From Coniochaeta sp. PMI_546 (lineage: Eukaryota > Ascomycota > Sordariomycetes > Coniochaetales > Coniochaetaceae), in assembly GCA_021432605.1 (NCBI GenBank), contig MU271143.1:505277-569276 (forward strand): DNA of 64,000 nt. The letters are read 5' to 3'. Below are positions 46,198-58,605 of the stretch, one piece after another. The translations under genes were made by a program, and so were the position numbers. Each line of letters opens with the position of its first letter. The stretch's first letter is position 1. Under the pieces are notes generated by a model. The model ran no database searches. It was not told the DNA's origin and saw only the letters and a program-made list of their open reading frames with translations.

Positions 46198-47442
46198 CTA
46201 TCTGGTCGTATGGCCCGGCACAGTTCTGTTTGTGTCACCCTGTGCATCACGGACTGGGAGTCGACTGTCCACGTAGCGCAGGCCTCCCCCACCATTGTGG
46301 TCTTTATTCCTTCCTTCCTCTGGCTCCGCATATGACGTATAGTTCACGGGCAACTCCGTGGGCATATCATTAGGCAGTTCTACCGGTGTGCCTCGAACAG
46401 TACTACCACCGAGATGACTAGAGATCGTTCCCGAGGAGTCATATGTCCTGTGAGTGAAGCCGGGATTTGGAGTTGTACCGTTAATGTTTCCACCATCAAC
46501 GTTTGTGATGGCTGTGGTTGTAGCCATTTTCGTCATAGGTGATGCCGTGGTTTCGACAGGCCAGCCTCCATAGCCGGCAGGATATCTGGGGTCATGAGCT
46601 TGGGCATGCTGAGCCAGCGGCGCTGCTCCATAGTCCGATTCCCTCTTGCGAGCACGTCGCATCATCCACAAGCCAGCCAGGAGGGTCAGCAACCCAATGA
46701 CACCCAAGGCAACACCAACACCAATCCCGGCTTTGGCTCCGCTGCTAAGACCATTATCCGTTGATGGGGCTGTGGCTGCAGGAAGACCGTCGACGGTTAC
46801 AGTAGCTGCAGCGCAGGCAGTAGATGCTGTGCTGGTTTCTTGTGCGAATACCCATCCATTGACTTGTATTCCAGCAACTGTAGTTCTTGAGAGAATGCTT
46901 TGCGTAGTAATGATCCAGTTCCCGCCCTGGTCTTCCACGGCGTAAGTGATGACTTGGCCGGCATCGAGATTCGATACGCACTGGCCAGTGTTTCCATTCC
47001 CAAGAAGACTAGCAAACGTGTATCCTCTGTCCCGCATGTGTCAGTTTGGAGCGTGCCCGATCACACGATAGATGTGGCTGCCATACATAGGACAGCACCC
47101 CACCAATGTGCTGCTGCTATCCTTCACCGACGTCTTCGCTGTATAATAGGCTTGCGGACAGGTAATAGGCCCAATGCTGAATACTGTCTCGGTGTTTCTG
47201 CCGAGACGGTCCTGGTTCCACCAGGTCGTGGCTGGTCTTGGGAGGCACGAGGAATCGGCAACAAGGATGCCATACCCTGGATCCCACGCAGCTACCGTGT
47301 TTGCGACGACGGACCAGTAGAGCTGATCGCAGCCTCTAACTGAGGGATATGCGGTGGTGATGGGGACCCAGGAAGTGACGACGCCTGAGTTCGTCTCGGG
47401 CAGCTTGGCGGTAGCCATCACTGTCAGCCGTCGTACTGTCAT
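46198..47442 (-). CDS. Single-pass surface protein with Cys-rich ectodomain (fungal orphan family)
   Basis: Two exons (47087-47442, 46198-47026; 60-bp intron) encode 394 aa. The splice gives CCPIGYTFAS in place of an unlikely read-through. Residues 1-210 carry paired cysteines and motifs common in this fungal family: SWVPITTAYPSVRGC, SSCLPRPATTWW, TCPQAYYTA, CCPIGYTF. A Ser/Thr/Ala linker leads to one membrane helix near 219-241 (GIGVGVALGVIGLLTLLAGL), a basic stop-transfer (RRARKRE) and a 150-residue disordered cytosolic tail. No clear signal peptide is visible. Proteins of this build are often annotated as hypothetical membrane proteins; a sensing role is only a guess. Confidence 0.8.
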
Positions 47443-48926
47443 ATGAACGACGCAGAGAATGTGAGAAGAGAGAAGGGAAGCGCATCAAATGAGTTCAAGT
47501 GTGCGAGCGGAGCCCACGGCTCTTAACTCCTTTCGGGACCGGCATGGTCACAAGCTCCGTCTTTGTGCAACAGCCGCTCGGTGGCTTCAAGCGGATGGCG
47601 CATCAATGAAGTGCGCTGCTTGGTCGCAGAAACGGCGCTCAATGCCAAAGGATTCAGCTGCAGTAGCCCAGTAGACAGTATGAAGCCATCCACGAAGAGG
47701 ACGGCGCCTCTAACCAACCGCTTGTCGCTCCGGCAACTTCGAGGGTGCCTCGGCGCAAAGATATCTTTACTAGGCTTCACAGCGCTCCTGGTAGACCGTG
47801 GCTGATGACTTGCCATGTTAATGACAATTGCTGGTTTCAACATCGTCGCTGTCTCAGCCTCTGAAAATCGGAGAGTGAAAGATTCGTGGAACCCAGACGA
47901 GTTGAAGGATTCAAGTCCTGGCACCCAGCTTTGCGCCTCGTCTCATCCATCGTTCTTGGCGTGTGAGCGCGGACGGGTTCTGGAGCAATCAGGTGCGCAG
48001 GATTGCCGCGAGTTTCCACATCCTTGCTGACACACCCGATCGTGTATTGCGCAGGTAGAAGACTGACTGTGTAAACGTGCAGGTCAAATTTGATATCTCT
48101 GTGAATTTGGGGGTCAGGAGCTCCATTGCCATTTTGACGATCTGCAGCTGGCAGACCCTGCTTCAACCATTAGCGGAACGGATTTCCAAAAATTAATAAG
48201 AAATAACGAACTTGGATCATCGCAGGATACCGGTCTAGGATTCAATGCTGTCTCTTGGCGGACCCTTGACGTGTCAGTGTACATGTCTTAACTCCGATCT
48301 TCGATTTGCAGTCAGATTAGTTGTCCGCTCGTGCATGTACTATGTACCGAACCACTACACGTGTACAGTCGACCAAAATCCACAAGAAACACCGGTTGTT
48401 ATGCAAGGGGCGCCCTATGCACAAGGCTTAGCGGCCAGAGTGGTGCTACCAGTAATGCGCTAAAGCAAGTCCGTTAGCTTTCCCGGATTGGGCTAACAAT
48501 TGCTGGGTCTACTGTGGTAATGTACACAGCAGACCTACCTCAGGTCTGTTGGGGTCCATTGCTAAGGCCAAGGACCAGAGACGAGCGTCTCGTCAGACAG
48601 AGTGGGTTTCCGTGTGAGTGCTCGCTCACTCAATCACCCTGATGATCTGATGCCGCCATGGAGCGGCCTTTTTGCCTTTGAACCCTTGGCAAGATTATGA
48701 GATGAGCTTACCAGTGGGGCTGCGGCTTCATATCAGTAAGCTCTTCTACCCTGGGAAGACGCCATTCAGAGGTAAGCGCTATACGAGCCAGGGAATTGTT
48801 TGTTTTTTGTTGGGCAGGATGTATATAGAGGTCATGGTCTGCGTAACGGGTGTCTTTACTCCAACTCGCCCGTCGATGTCTACGTGTCTGTAATGCAGGT
48901 CTAACAGCTCGAGCTCGAAAGCCAGA
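47443..48926. other. Divergent intergenic region between surface-protein and FAD monooxygenase genes
   Basis: 1.48 kb with no supportable gene. ORFs up to 133 codons on the minus strand show no family motif and contain no convincing splice link to the neighbouring genes. The region holds the promoters of both flanking genes. Confidence 0.4.
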
Positions 48927-50316
48927 ATGGCGAACCTACCAAAGTCAGCTGTGATCGTTAGTATAACAATTGAGTAGGAAAAGTCATCCTCCTCTAACTT
49001 CTTTTCCAGGTTGGCGGCTCCCTGGCGGGCCTGATGCATGGCATCTATCTCAAACGCCATGGCGTCGACGTTGTACTCCTGGAACAGGAACCAAAGAACA
49101 TCCGGAGCGGCCATAACGCTGGTATCGGATTCGGCCCCCAGCTCGAGGAATTTCTCCGCACATACGACCTATCCAAGATACAGAACTGCACACCGGCGGC
49201 AACAACCCACATAGCCTACCGCAAGCGTAAGGACTTCACCCAGCTCAAGATCGAGCGGCATACTTCGAGCTGGGGTCTGATGTACCGCATCCTACGTGCC
49301 AATTTTGACGGCCTATCCTCAGACCCAATACCACATCCGCCTCCAGCCTTGGAAGGTGACGGCAGGGTCGAGTATCGTGCCGGAAAGAAAGTCACAAACC
49401 TAAGCTACAAGGACGGCCTTGTGACGGTGGGCTATGTTGGCATTGATGGGCTTGAGGGTTCCGTCACCGGTGATTTTGTCATTGGTGCCGATGGTCTACA
49501 CTCGACGGTCCGAAGCCTGGTCCAGGTGCCGACAATCAAGGAGTATTCCGGCTACGTGTCGTGGAGGGGTGTTGTACCTGAGACCGATGTATCGGAAGAG
49601 TCAGTCAGCTACTTTCAGCAGAGAAATGCTTTGGACTTGCTGAAGCGAAACTATATTGTCTGGTAAGCGCCCGTCGCCCTTCTTTCTTTTCCTCCTCGTC
49701 GACTGACGCTGCTGCTTTCTCTTTCCTTTCGGAAAGTTACATCATACCGCCCGACTCTGGTTCATTTGAACCTGGAAAGCGTCTCTTAAACTTCATCTGG
49801 TATTGGCCCTATCCTGAGGGCTCTCCAGCACTGAAGGAGGTCCTGACCGACGTTAACAATACTGTCCACGCGAATACCGTGCCCGCTGGCCTCGTACGAC
49901 CCGAAGTATGGTCGAAACATCTGGCTGCCAACCTCGGTACCGTAGCTGACCCCTTTGCCGAGGTCATCTCCAAGTGTAAAGATCCCTTCGTCACCAAGGT
50001 CAACGATGCCCTCAGCGACAAGGTGAGCTTCTACGACGGGCACCTGGTCTTGGTGGGTGACGCCCTGGCTACAGTACGTCCTCACCTTGCGGCTGCAACA
50101 GAGCAGGCAGCTGGTCATTGCTTGGGTCTAGGTAAGGTATGGCAGGGCGAGATGACTATGCAGCAATGGGAGAAGAGGACTTGGTTTCAAGCGAAACGTC
50201 TATGGCTGGCGAGTAGGGTCACTGGCGTCTTTGGAGTTGGCGGGTGGTGGGCGCTCCTGAAAATATTGGCCACCTACTTGTCGTTTATGATTAAAATGAA
50301 GCGCAGTAAGCTGTGA
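48927..50316 (+). CDS. FAD-dependent aromatic-type monooxygenase (PHBH-like, group A)
   Basis: Three exons (48927-48956, 49010-49662, 49737-50316) encode 420 aa. The first exon is 30 nt; splicing builds the Rossmann motif AVIVGGSLAGLMHG at the N-terminus. Further FAD motifs are VIGADGLHSTVR (DG motif) and LVLVGDALATVRPH (GD motif, residues 335-336). LEQEPKNIRSGHNAGIGF and YVSWRGVVPE resemble 2,6-dihydroxypyridine 3-monooxygenase relatives. Enzymes of this group use NAD(P)H and O2 to hydroxylate aromatic or heteroaromatic substrates. The substrate here is unknown. A hydrophobic C-terminal stretch (GGWWALLKILATYLSFMI) may attach it loosely to membranes. No biosynthetic core gene lies nearby. 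Confidence 0.9.
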
Positions 50317-51370
50317 GGCCCGCTATCGCCATGGGATTCGGCTTAATGGGTGAGAGACAGGTCTGTTTATGCCCAGACACGAATGAGAAAGTCATTGTAG
50401 CTTCAGTTCCAATTTTTTTGCTCCCCGTCGGACCCCTTCAGATTGTTTTAACCGCTTTACTCCAGCTTAAAAAGATGGTTTCCATACTGCAGGAAGGAGA
50501 CTTGGTGGATGTGACTGATGGTAGTTGGCGGAGCGACCTGGAAGATGCAAAAGCGAGCCAGCTGGGGCGAACCTGCCGAAGTGGTCTCGATCTCGACACG
50601 GACTCGGACTCCTTCAACGACACATCGCTCTTCCGTATCCAGTGCGTTATCTTAGGAAGGGAGCTTCTCAACATAAGGTGCCATCTAGATACCAGGTAGC
50701 GCTCGGGATTCCAGCCTCAGGGTGAGCAAGGTCGCAACATGCCCCAGCCCTATGAAGCTCCATAAGATGGTCCAGCGAATGTTGCCATGTGGCAGATATG
50801 GTGAGACCGCTCCTTCCTTCACAGGTGTCGTCGCAGTTGTCTCTAGTGGGATGTCGAAATTGCGTACGCAGCGATCGCGGCTGAAGACATGTCTTGCCTT
50901 TGAGGCAGGGGAAGCAAGAGCTATGGGATGAGGATGTACCACAGCCATGCTGGCAGTCTCGGCGGATTGTCAAGCCAGGAGCGGATGTCGATGTTAACTG
51001 TGCAATGCCTCGTCCTCGGACATCGGAGCCCTGTCTGTACCTTTGGAACGGTCGCACCTTCTGCCTTCTCTTGCCCTTACGGGACGCAGTTCCAATCTGA
51101 ACGAACACCAACAAAGAAGGATCGGGGTTGCGTCAAATCTCATCACCCAGAATAAGATATTCTGGTGTCTGTTCTCCTCTCCTCTCTGCAAATTATCCTT
51201 TTCTCTTCATCCTCTTCCATTAGTCTCCCTCCCTCTCATCATAGGACTCTTTGAAGACCGCCTCGTATCTTCCCTCATCTTATACATGCATCTCTTCGCT
51301 GACCTCACTGTTCCGTTAACTCTCTCCTTATCATTCCCGCCTGTCGTGCTGCCATTTTCTTGGTCTCGCC
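50317..51370. other. Intergenic region upstream of the MFS-like gene
   Basis: About 1 kb with no supported gene. The last 200 bp are strongly pyrimidine-rich (TCTCCTCTCCTCTC and onward), a usual look for fungal promoters and leaders, and end in a good start context (CGCCATGG). Confidence 0.45.
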
Positions 51371-54300
51371 ATGGCGTCGAAACACCGAATCCTGATTCCT
51401 CCCGCTTGGCCCAGCCGTCTGGCTGATCCATCAGCTATTGACCTCAAGACGGCCACTCCTCCTGCCATCAGTTCCCCGGAATATGTCAGCAAGTTGGAAG
51501 CCGCTCTCACTCCTGAAGAGAGTGCCAAATTGCAGGAACTTGACCCCAATGACACACGCTCTGAAATACGCCTACTTGCCCGCCCAACCAGTACTCAGCC
51601 AAGCACTGCAGGGCTACTGAAAGACCGAGAGAACTCTACCAAGCACTCTTCCTCTTCGTCTGATGTGCCACCAGAGAAGATCCAGCCCTGCAGAATTCAG
51701 AATCGAATTTGCCTTGATCCAGCGATGCATCCAAACCAGTCCCATTCAGAAATGCACCATCCCGGACTCTTGCCTCTGGCGGACTTTTGCGATTTTGGGG
51801 TCGACACTGCTCCCGAAGTCCACACCGCCACTCCTCAGAAGACCCTATTAGATCGCTTCTGGCATGATCTTGCTGCTGACGATGTTGAGGGCCATCCTCA
51901 AATACTGCAGTCCAATCCGCCTGTCCCTACACGAGGCCGCGTTTTTCGAGCCCTGACTGGTGGTGATATCTGCGTCGAGGATGTTGACGTGGAAGGGCAC
52001 TTCCATGTCGGGCATCCACCAATCATCAAGGTCCGGCCCGCTACAGGTGTGACTCTTGTACCACAACATACACACCATCAGGGACACCGTGATCCTGTGT
52101 CAAAACTTGGACCTCTGATCAAAGGCACCGCACAGTCTACTTTAGGCGAAGAGAGCAACCCAGATGTCAAACGCCAACCCAGCAACTACTGGGGGTTCTC
52201 AGCCAAGCACGACAGATCGGAAGAAGTATCATTCGCCAAGGATGAGTCTTTGCCCACGGGTGTCATCGGCCCGCCGAAGCTTACTGACGAGTACGGGGCG
52301 CCGGAGCAAGGCAACCAAGACAGGACCCAGATCTTGGGTGACAAGGCAATCGCGTCCTCGGGCGACGAGCCAATCCGGCCATCTGGTGTTAGGGCGAACC
52401 AGTGCTTCCGTCAAGACGATTATCTTCGTTGCCTTTCTGAGGAGCACAAAGTGGAAGGTATTCATGGTCCACTTGAGACGACTTGTGGTCCCGAGTCTAG
52501 GAAGCCAGGTTCCGAATCATGGATTCAGAAGAGGACTTCACATTGGCTTAAAGACCTGCTTCATCAGCCAGACGCATATTCTTCGCGGCTGACACATCTC
52601 CCCGGCAAAAATGTCAACCGCCGGAATACCATCAGTTCTCCTAGAGACGTGCTCTGGGCCAACCAGCATGATCCAGCAGCAAGCCGACCTCTCACCCGGC
52701 ACAGCGTGGATTATAGCTACAAGAGAACCTTCAATGATCTCGAGAACATTCTCAATAGCGCTGTGCAACTTGCCAAGGAAGCCGTGGAGCATTTCGAATT
52801 CAATCCCAGCAAGAGCTCCGGTCATGGAAGTGTGCGCAAAAGCCAGCATCGTCGATCTGGATCTGACATCTCCACTTTGACACATCGCAGGCAGCCTAAT
52901 AAACGAAAGGGCAATATTATCGTACCGATCCCCCAACGCATCTCGAGCTTACTTCGACTCGGTGACATTCTGGACAGGCAAAGCAGGAAAACTTCGGTTG
53001 AGGGTAGTGTTGTCAAGAACAAGAACTCGCCCCTGCCACCTCCTGTTTCTGAAATCTTACGTGAGTGTTCATATCTTCCTCTTAATGCGGATCATGAGAT
53101 TCATCGTAGACATGTTTTACCCAATGGCCGAGGATGCACAATTCTATCGCTTGCTTTCCTCACCTTACGCTCATCGAAGCGAGAGTCCTCCGCACCATGA
53201 TGGAGTTGTGACAAAGGCTAACATTCGTACAGCTGAAAAGCCTGCGTCGGCTTCCCGAAATCACTGTACCGATGCTGAGAGGTGGAGCTTGGATGGTACT
53301 CCAAGCGACGTTGTCGACTTCTCAACACAGTATAATCTTGTTCGGGCACCTGTCGATAACAGCAAGAACGGGTCACATAACAAACTGGTTCACACACACA
53401 CAGCACCGCTCGGTAGCCAGGATGTTGAACTTCAAGAACGCGATACCACGGCTCCTGCTTCTCAGCGACCGGGTGTACTTAATCTGCGCGGCAGATCTCA
53501 TGTGAGCCTTCGTGGAATCCAGGCATTCAGTTTGGCTCGCTCCCACCCCAGGCAGCCGATCGCGAGAGACTGGTCAGATGCTCGCAAAAGATACACTGCA
53601 TCGGTGGCCTGTATCAGCACCGCCCTTATCGGGATCCTTGTTGGTATATATGCTGGTCTTGTCCCATCCATCCAGTATTACATTGTTGACTTCAACCATT
53701 ATGCAATCCTGGGCAACGTCGTCTTCTATTTTGGACTCGCAATCCCTTCGTTCTTTTTTTGGCCGCTTCCTCTGCTGCATGGTCGAAAGCCGTATATCCT
53801 GTCCAGCTTAGCCATTGCAATGCCGCTCCTATTTCCCCAGGCAATATCAGTCAGCCAGATGCGATCGCCTTATGTTAGTCAATGGAGATAGGCTCTCCTA
53901 GCGCCACGTGGTTTCATGGGTCTTGCACTCGGCTTTGCAAGTATGAACTTCCATTCAATCCTCACTGACTTGTTTGGAGCATCCCTGATGAGTGGCAACC
54001 CTCATCAAGAGGTGGTCGACGAACACGACGTCAGGAGACATGGCGGAGGGATGGGAGTCTGGCTCGGGATCTGGACCTGGTGTTTCACCGGCTCTGTGGG
54101 AGTAGGTTTTCTTATCGGCGCTGGCGTGATCAACTCACTGAATCCATCGTGGGGATTTTACATCAGCATTGTCCTTATCCTTGTTGTCCTCATTCTCAAT
54201 GTCTTTTGCCCTGAGGTCCGGAGGTCTGCATACCGACGATCAGTTGTCGAAGTGAGAAAGGGCACCGATGTCTCTCGCCGGCTCGCTCGGGGAGAGGTCA

Positions 54301-55799
54301 TGATGCACCGTGTCAAAGACGGTCCTACATGGTGGGGTCAAGAAGTATATCACGGTGTCCTATTGTCGCTCGATATGCTGCGACAGCCAGGCTTCGCGAT
54401 TATTGCGGTATACACTGGTTGGATCTATGCTCAAGTTGTCTTGATTATCGTCTTGCTGGGCTCACTGACGTCCAGGTCCTACCAGCTTAGGTCACCACTT
54501 GTCGGAACTTGCGTAGCCTTTACCTCGATTGGAGCTCTCACCGCAGTACCCTTCCAGAAGGCCAATATTTTCTCTCGTGGAAGACACCACCAGGGAATGA
54601 CTAACGAGTTGACGATGGTGGACAAACAGTTCTCTTGGACCTCTCACCTGCTTCGCCGAGCAATATTCTCTATCGTGCTTCCCCTGGCTGGCTTCGCATA
54701 TACCATGTCCTCAGGTGGCCGGCCAATCCCCGTCGAGGTCCCGGTGTTGTTCGCTACACTCATCGGGCATCTATCGGGGTTAGCCATGTCAGAGTGCAAT
54801 GGCTTAGTGATGGAGACTTTTGATACCTCTGATCTGCAACCAGGCATGACCGGCAGGCCCCGCGGCATGTCAACCAGATCACAGAAACGCACAAACTATT
54901 CCTCCTTTCCTCGAGTGACAGCTGGACTTGCATGTTGCCATGCCTTCGGTTTCATCTTCGCAGCTGGCGCAACCGCACTTGGTGGTATTGCTCAGCGAGA
55001 CCTTGGTCAGAAGGCTGCCACGGGAGTATTCGCTGGCATTCTCTTCGTGTTGACTCTGCTGCTTCTGGCTGTTCTCATACGTTTCAAGAACGTCCAGATA
55101 ATCCCAGAGACGAAGAAGGTCGAGATGGAGAAATGGACAAACATCCGCCGGGAGAGCATCCGAAGACGGTCCATAGCACATCTTGGTGGAGTCCGAAGAT
55201 GGTCTTTGACCCCTGATACCCAACCAGCGTTCGCGAACACGATGACAGAAGAGGAGATGTGGCGGCCCGTCATCATTGGAAATCCTTCGAGCAAGGAGAG
55301 ACGTGTAAACATTCTGGAACTCGGCCACTTAACCCGCTGGACCGAAATTCGGAAGAAGAACAGGCTCATTGACGAGAGCAATCACCTCAACCGTGCTGCT
55401 CTTGAGTCGGCACGTGATGCAGTCGTGGAAGAGGCGCAAGAGATTGGAGCCAAGGCAGCCGGCCTCGTCCGCAGCGTCAGTTCACGTAGTCTGCAACGCA
55501 GCTACCGCAGTGGCACGACCAAGACCGCCGACCGTCCTGGGGAGAGAACGCCGCACCCGAATATGCTAGGTCACAGACACACACCAGGCGCTGGTGAAGG
55601 CTTGTCCGAGCGAGAATGCGTCTTGGGCCAGACACTGTCCGAAGAAGAGGAGGAAATGGTTGAAGAGATGGCCGAGGATGAGGAAGTGATTGGCCTCGAG
55701 GAGGCGGAGGACCGTGTTGTTGACACGTCTGACAACTACATGACGAAAGATCATGCGGCACACATGACAAATAAGGTCCAGAATGCCACGCAGGTTTAG
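51371..55799 (+). pseudogene. MFS-type multi-pass membrane protein gene with in-frame TAG (possible pseudogene or sequence error)
   Basis: Exon 1 is 51371-53060 and exon 2 53110-55799, with a 49-bp intron joining PPPVSEIL to HMFYPMAEDAQFYRLL. The full frame would be 1459 codons but codon 824 is TAG (53889-53891). The same frame continues without a gap for 635 further codons of good membrane protein. Residues 1-715 are disordered and charged. Membrane segments begin near 727 (CISTALIGILVGIYAGLV); three lie before the stop and about nine after it. After the stop come GFMGLALGFASMNF, DLFGASLMSGNPHQE, VRRHGGGMGVWLGIWTW and an acidic C-terminus. It resembles a conserved fungal MFS-like family of unknown substrate. 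The local phrase QWR-stop-ALLAPR suggests a Trp codon TGG changed to TAG. A 42-bp GT-AG stretch (53850-53891) could be an in-frame intron but is very short and lacks a branch site. Confidence 0.75.
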
Positions 55800-56130
55800 G
55801 GAATGGTATGAGAGTTAATGGAACCAACCTTGGATCAACCTCAGTCCTAAAAGCTAGTCCTAGAACAATATGAACTCCATTAGTATCTCCGAACAAATGT
55901 CAAATGACGAGTGCCTGTGAAATCATCGTTAACATCTGGCTTAAAACACTGGATGCCCAGTGGCGGACAGTTTGATCTTAACTCATGTTTCGATAATGTC
56001 TGCAACGAACCCCTAGAACCCCTAGCCTTATTGCAACTAGTGAACTTCAATATTTTACTTTGCTTCCGTCCCTGCTCTGGCAGCAAATCCAATCGATGCA
56101 CTCCCCCATAGAAAGTAAACACTTTCGGCC
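55800..56130. other. Convergent intergenic region
   Basis: 331 bp between the stops of the MFS-like gene (+) and the PRXL2-like gene (-). It holds two 3' flanks and nothing else recognised. Confidence 0.4.
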
Positions 56131-57443
56131 CTAAGCCCCTGCGGGCGCAGGTGCCACAACAGCAGCCTCAGCCTTCATTGCACTCATTTGGCCCGCCATG
56201 CTGAGCCCAGTCCCCTTACGCATCTCGAGAGCCCTTGACCAGCGCTTCCCGCTCTCCTTGTCTCCTTTACTCTCGTCGGCACGAGGCGGGCTACTTGCAT
56301 TAAAGGGACCGAGGCCGAGTACCTCCATCAGCTCCGGGATCTCGGCGTGATCGCGCGTCGTCTTCATGCGGTGGCACCACGTTACTCGCTTCGGGTCCGG
56401 ATCCGCGGCGGATGCAGACGCTTCCTCACTGCCGGGGAGGCCATCGAGTGACCTCTCTGAGCCCGTACCGATCCTGTTCGGGGTCGTGCTCGACACCGCC
56501 CCGGAATCGCCGTTGGCACCGGCGTCCTCGCCGAGCCGCTTCTCGTCGCCGTTGCCTTCCGTCAACGGCGAGGAGAAGGGCGTGAAGACACTGAGCGGCT
56601 CAAAGAGGAACTCGCCGCCGATCTGGCGCTGATCGCCTGCCTTGGTAGCAAGACCTTTGGGGATCTGCTTGAGCCCCTGGACGATGGAGGCGATGGACGA
56701 CTTGAAGAGCGACTTCTTCATGTACGCCGGGCGCTCGCCGAGAGCCAGCGTCTTGACCATGCCGAGCTCCGAGTACAGCTTCCGCGTTGGGTCGGCGTAG
56801 ATGGGGAACGGGCAGCCGGTGGCCTCGGCGTACATCTCGATGAGGCCCGGGTCGCCGCACCCGACGACTGCGATGAATGTGCTGATGGGCAGGGCCAGGA
56901 GCGACTCCGGAGTGATGGCTGCTGAAAGGGTGCGGAGGTATTCTTGGCAGTTCTGGGTCAAAGCGTCAGAAAGGGAAGGGAACCCTTCGCGATAGAAGTT
57001 GATGAGCAGAAACTCACTCCGCAGAAAAAGTGCCGCACAAAGATGATCAGCACTCTCCTGGCTACATGCTTGCCCGTGTACAAGCTCTTGAATGGATGTG
57101 TTTTGCCGTCCCGGTCCAGCACGACGTAGTTCTCAATCTTGCGCAACGTCTCTATCGAAGGCAGGTCGTTGTTGGTTTCCACGGCGCCTTGGAAGTCAAG
57201 CGGGTTGACGCCGTGGTCGTCATCGTGTGCTGCTATCTGTCCTTCTGTCTTTTCCTTTGTGGACTGGTCTGATGCCTTGGTATGTGCCTCCGTTGCTGGT
57301 ACAGCGGCGCCTACCGATGGTGCGGTGTTTGCTGTCTGCGAACCGGGTGCTTGTGCTGTGATGACACCCGAACCGTCTTGTGCCGCCGAGGTGTGTTCAT
57401 TTATCGCCGCACCCACCGCGGGAGGGTCCGAGGATACAGCCAT
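56131..57443 (-). CDS. AhpC/PRXL2-like thioredoxin-fold protein with CGNC motif
   Basis: Two exons (57018-57443, 56131-56952; 65-bp intron) encode 415 aa from the ATG at 57443. Residues 1-95 are a disordered Ala/Thr/Gly-rich tail. The thioredoxin-like domain follows: ENYVVLDRDGKTHPFKSLY, RRVLIIFVRHFFCGNCQEYL with CGNC at 141-144 built across the splice, STFIAVVGCGDPGLIEMY, TGCPFPIYADPTRKLY. This is the peroxiredoxin-like 2/AAED1 pattern common in fungi. A later block (GGEFLFEP, VTWCHRM) belongs to the same fold, separated by a long Gly/Asp/Ser insertion of about 70 residues. The CxxC suggests redox activity, but the substrate is unknown. No targeting signal is evident. Confidence 0.85.
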
Positions 57444-58605
57444 ATTAGCGGGTAGGAACTGCAACCTTATTTGGGCCGTGATTTGAAGTTTCCGTGATAT
57501 TGACGGTGAAGTCTAGGCAGTCTACGGGTTGTCTTGTGTGGGGCAACAGAGATCCAAGTCGATATTAAAGTGTGACAAATTGAATGTATGCCACAAAGGC
57601 ATGGGGTTGTTGAGCTTGTCGTATCTCTCTGATGTGAGACATTCATGAGATGGCTGTTTGAGCAAGCTTCCAGCCGCAGCGCACCAAGAAGCGAGACCCA
57701 CAGTGCGAGAAGCTGAGCCTTGGCACCCTCAACTCCCTAGCTCCGTTTCAGGGAGTCCCTGAGGAGTTGGTCACGGTTTGGGAATGCGGTGTTACAACAA
57801 CAACTCAGTTCCTGATATTGAGGTACTCATGGTGTTCACAGCCGCTCACATAGAGTCCTCACAGTTCTGTGCCCGTGCAATACTGAGTCTGCTAACGAAT
57901 GGACGTAGTCTATTGCCTAAACTATCTAGATGCTCCTAAGGAGTGGCACGATTGTCAGAAACGATCCGACGGGACGTGGAGTACAGTATGTACCGATTCG
58001 TACCCGACGACAAGAAGCAAAAGGCCCAGTGAGCCATAGAGTAATGAACGTGAAGCTCGACGAGCTACTCCCTCTCCTTCACCTCGACCAAAATCCGCCC
58101 TACAATGTTGCTCCTCCAAAATGATCAGCAATGCCAGATACGTTAAGTCTTGGACGAGACGCAAGAAGGCAACGAATGCTGTTTCAACAATCTGTCCACA
58201 ACCACGCACTGGTGCCTCTCCAATTACAAACGACTCGATGCTGCTCCGCTGATTCTCAAGCCGGTCCGGACGGAACAGATCGAGCAGGCAGTCCCCTTCA
58301 AACAAGGATGACTGCTCTCTGGTCACTGAGTAGTAAAAGAGTTGGCGATCTCAGTTAGGCTGAACCTGCGTTGAAGCTGCAGGGACGACACCACTCCAGA
58401 CAGTGCTGTGATTCCTCGCTTTCACCAGCCGTAAGGGCTAGACTACAAATGCGGCTAGCACAACTGAATGTGGTTACTCGACCAGCTCCGTTGGATAGTG
58501 GCAAAGCTTCGCCTGACGATGAGGCCGAGCCTTTGTTGCTCAATCCGCGATGGAGGTTAGATAACATTTCGACCCATGGATCCCAAGGTCGGTCGATCGA
58601 CGCGT
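57444..58605. other. Intergenic region between PRXL2-like and Upf1 genes
   Basis: About 1.16 kb; both neighbours are on the minus strand. It contains the PRXL2-like promoter and the 3' flank of Upf1. A nested inverted repeat lies at 57730-57769 (ACTCCCT/AGGGAGT inside CAACTCC/GGAGTTG). ORFs of 60-123 codons near 57930-58330 lack motifs and are not called. Confidence 0.4.

Noticed and set aside
51371-53200. 609-aa ORF read as a separate gene before the MFS-like gene
   Set aside because: It ends inside an intron; a GTGAGT donor at 53061 and TAG acceptor at 53109 join it in frame to the membrane domain.
53850-53891. 42-bp in-frame intron that would remove the TAG of the MFS-like gene
   Set aside because: Shorter than every other intron here (49 bp or more), with no branch site, and it would delete what looks like conserved loop sequence. 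Kept only as an alternative.
57955-58326. 123-codon minus-strand ORF between the PRXL2-like and Upf1 genes
   Set aside because: No motif, no upstream signals and no splice partner; not separable from chance.
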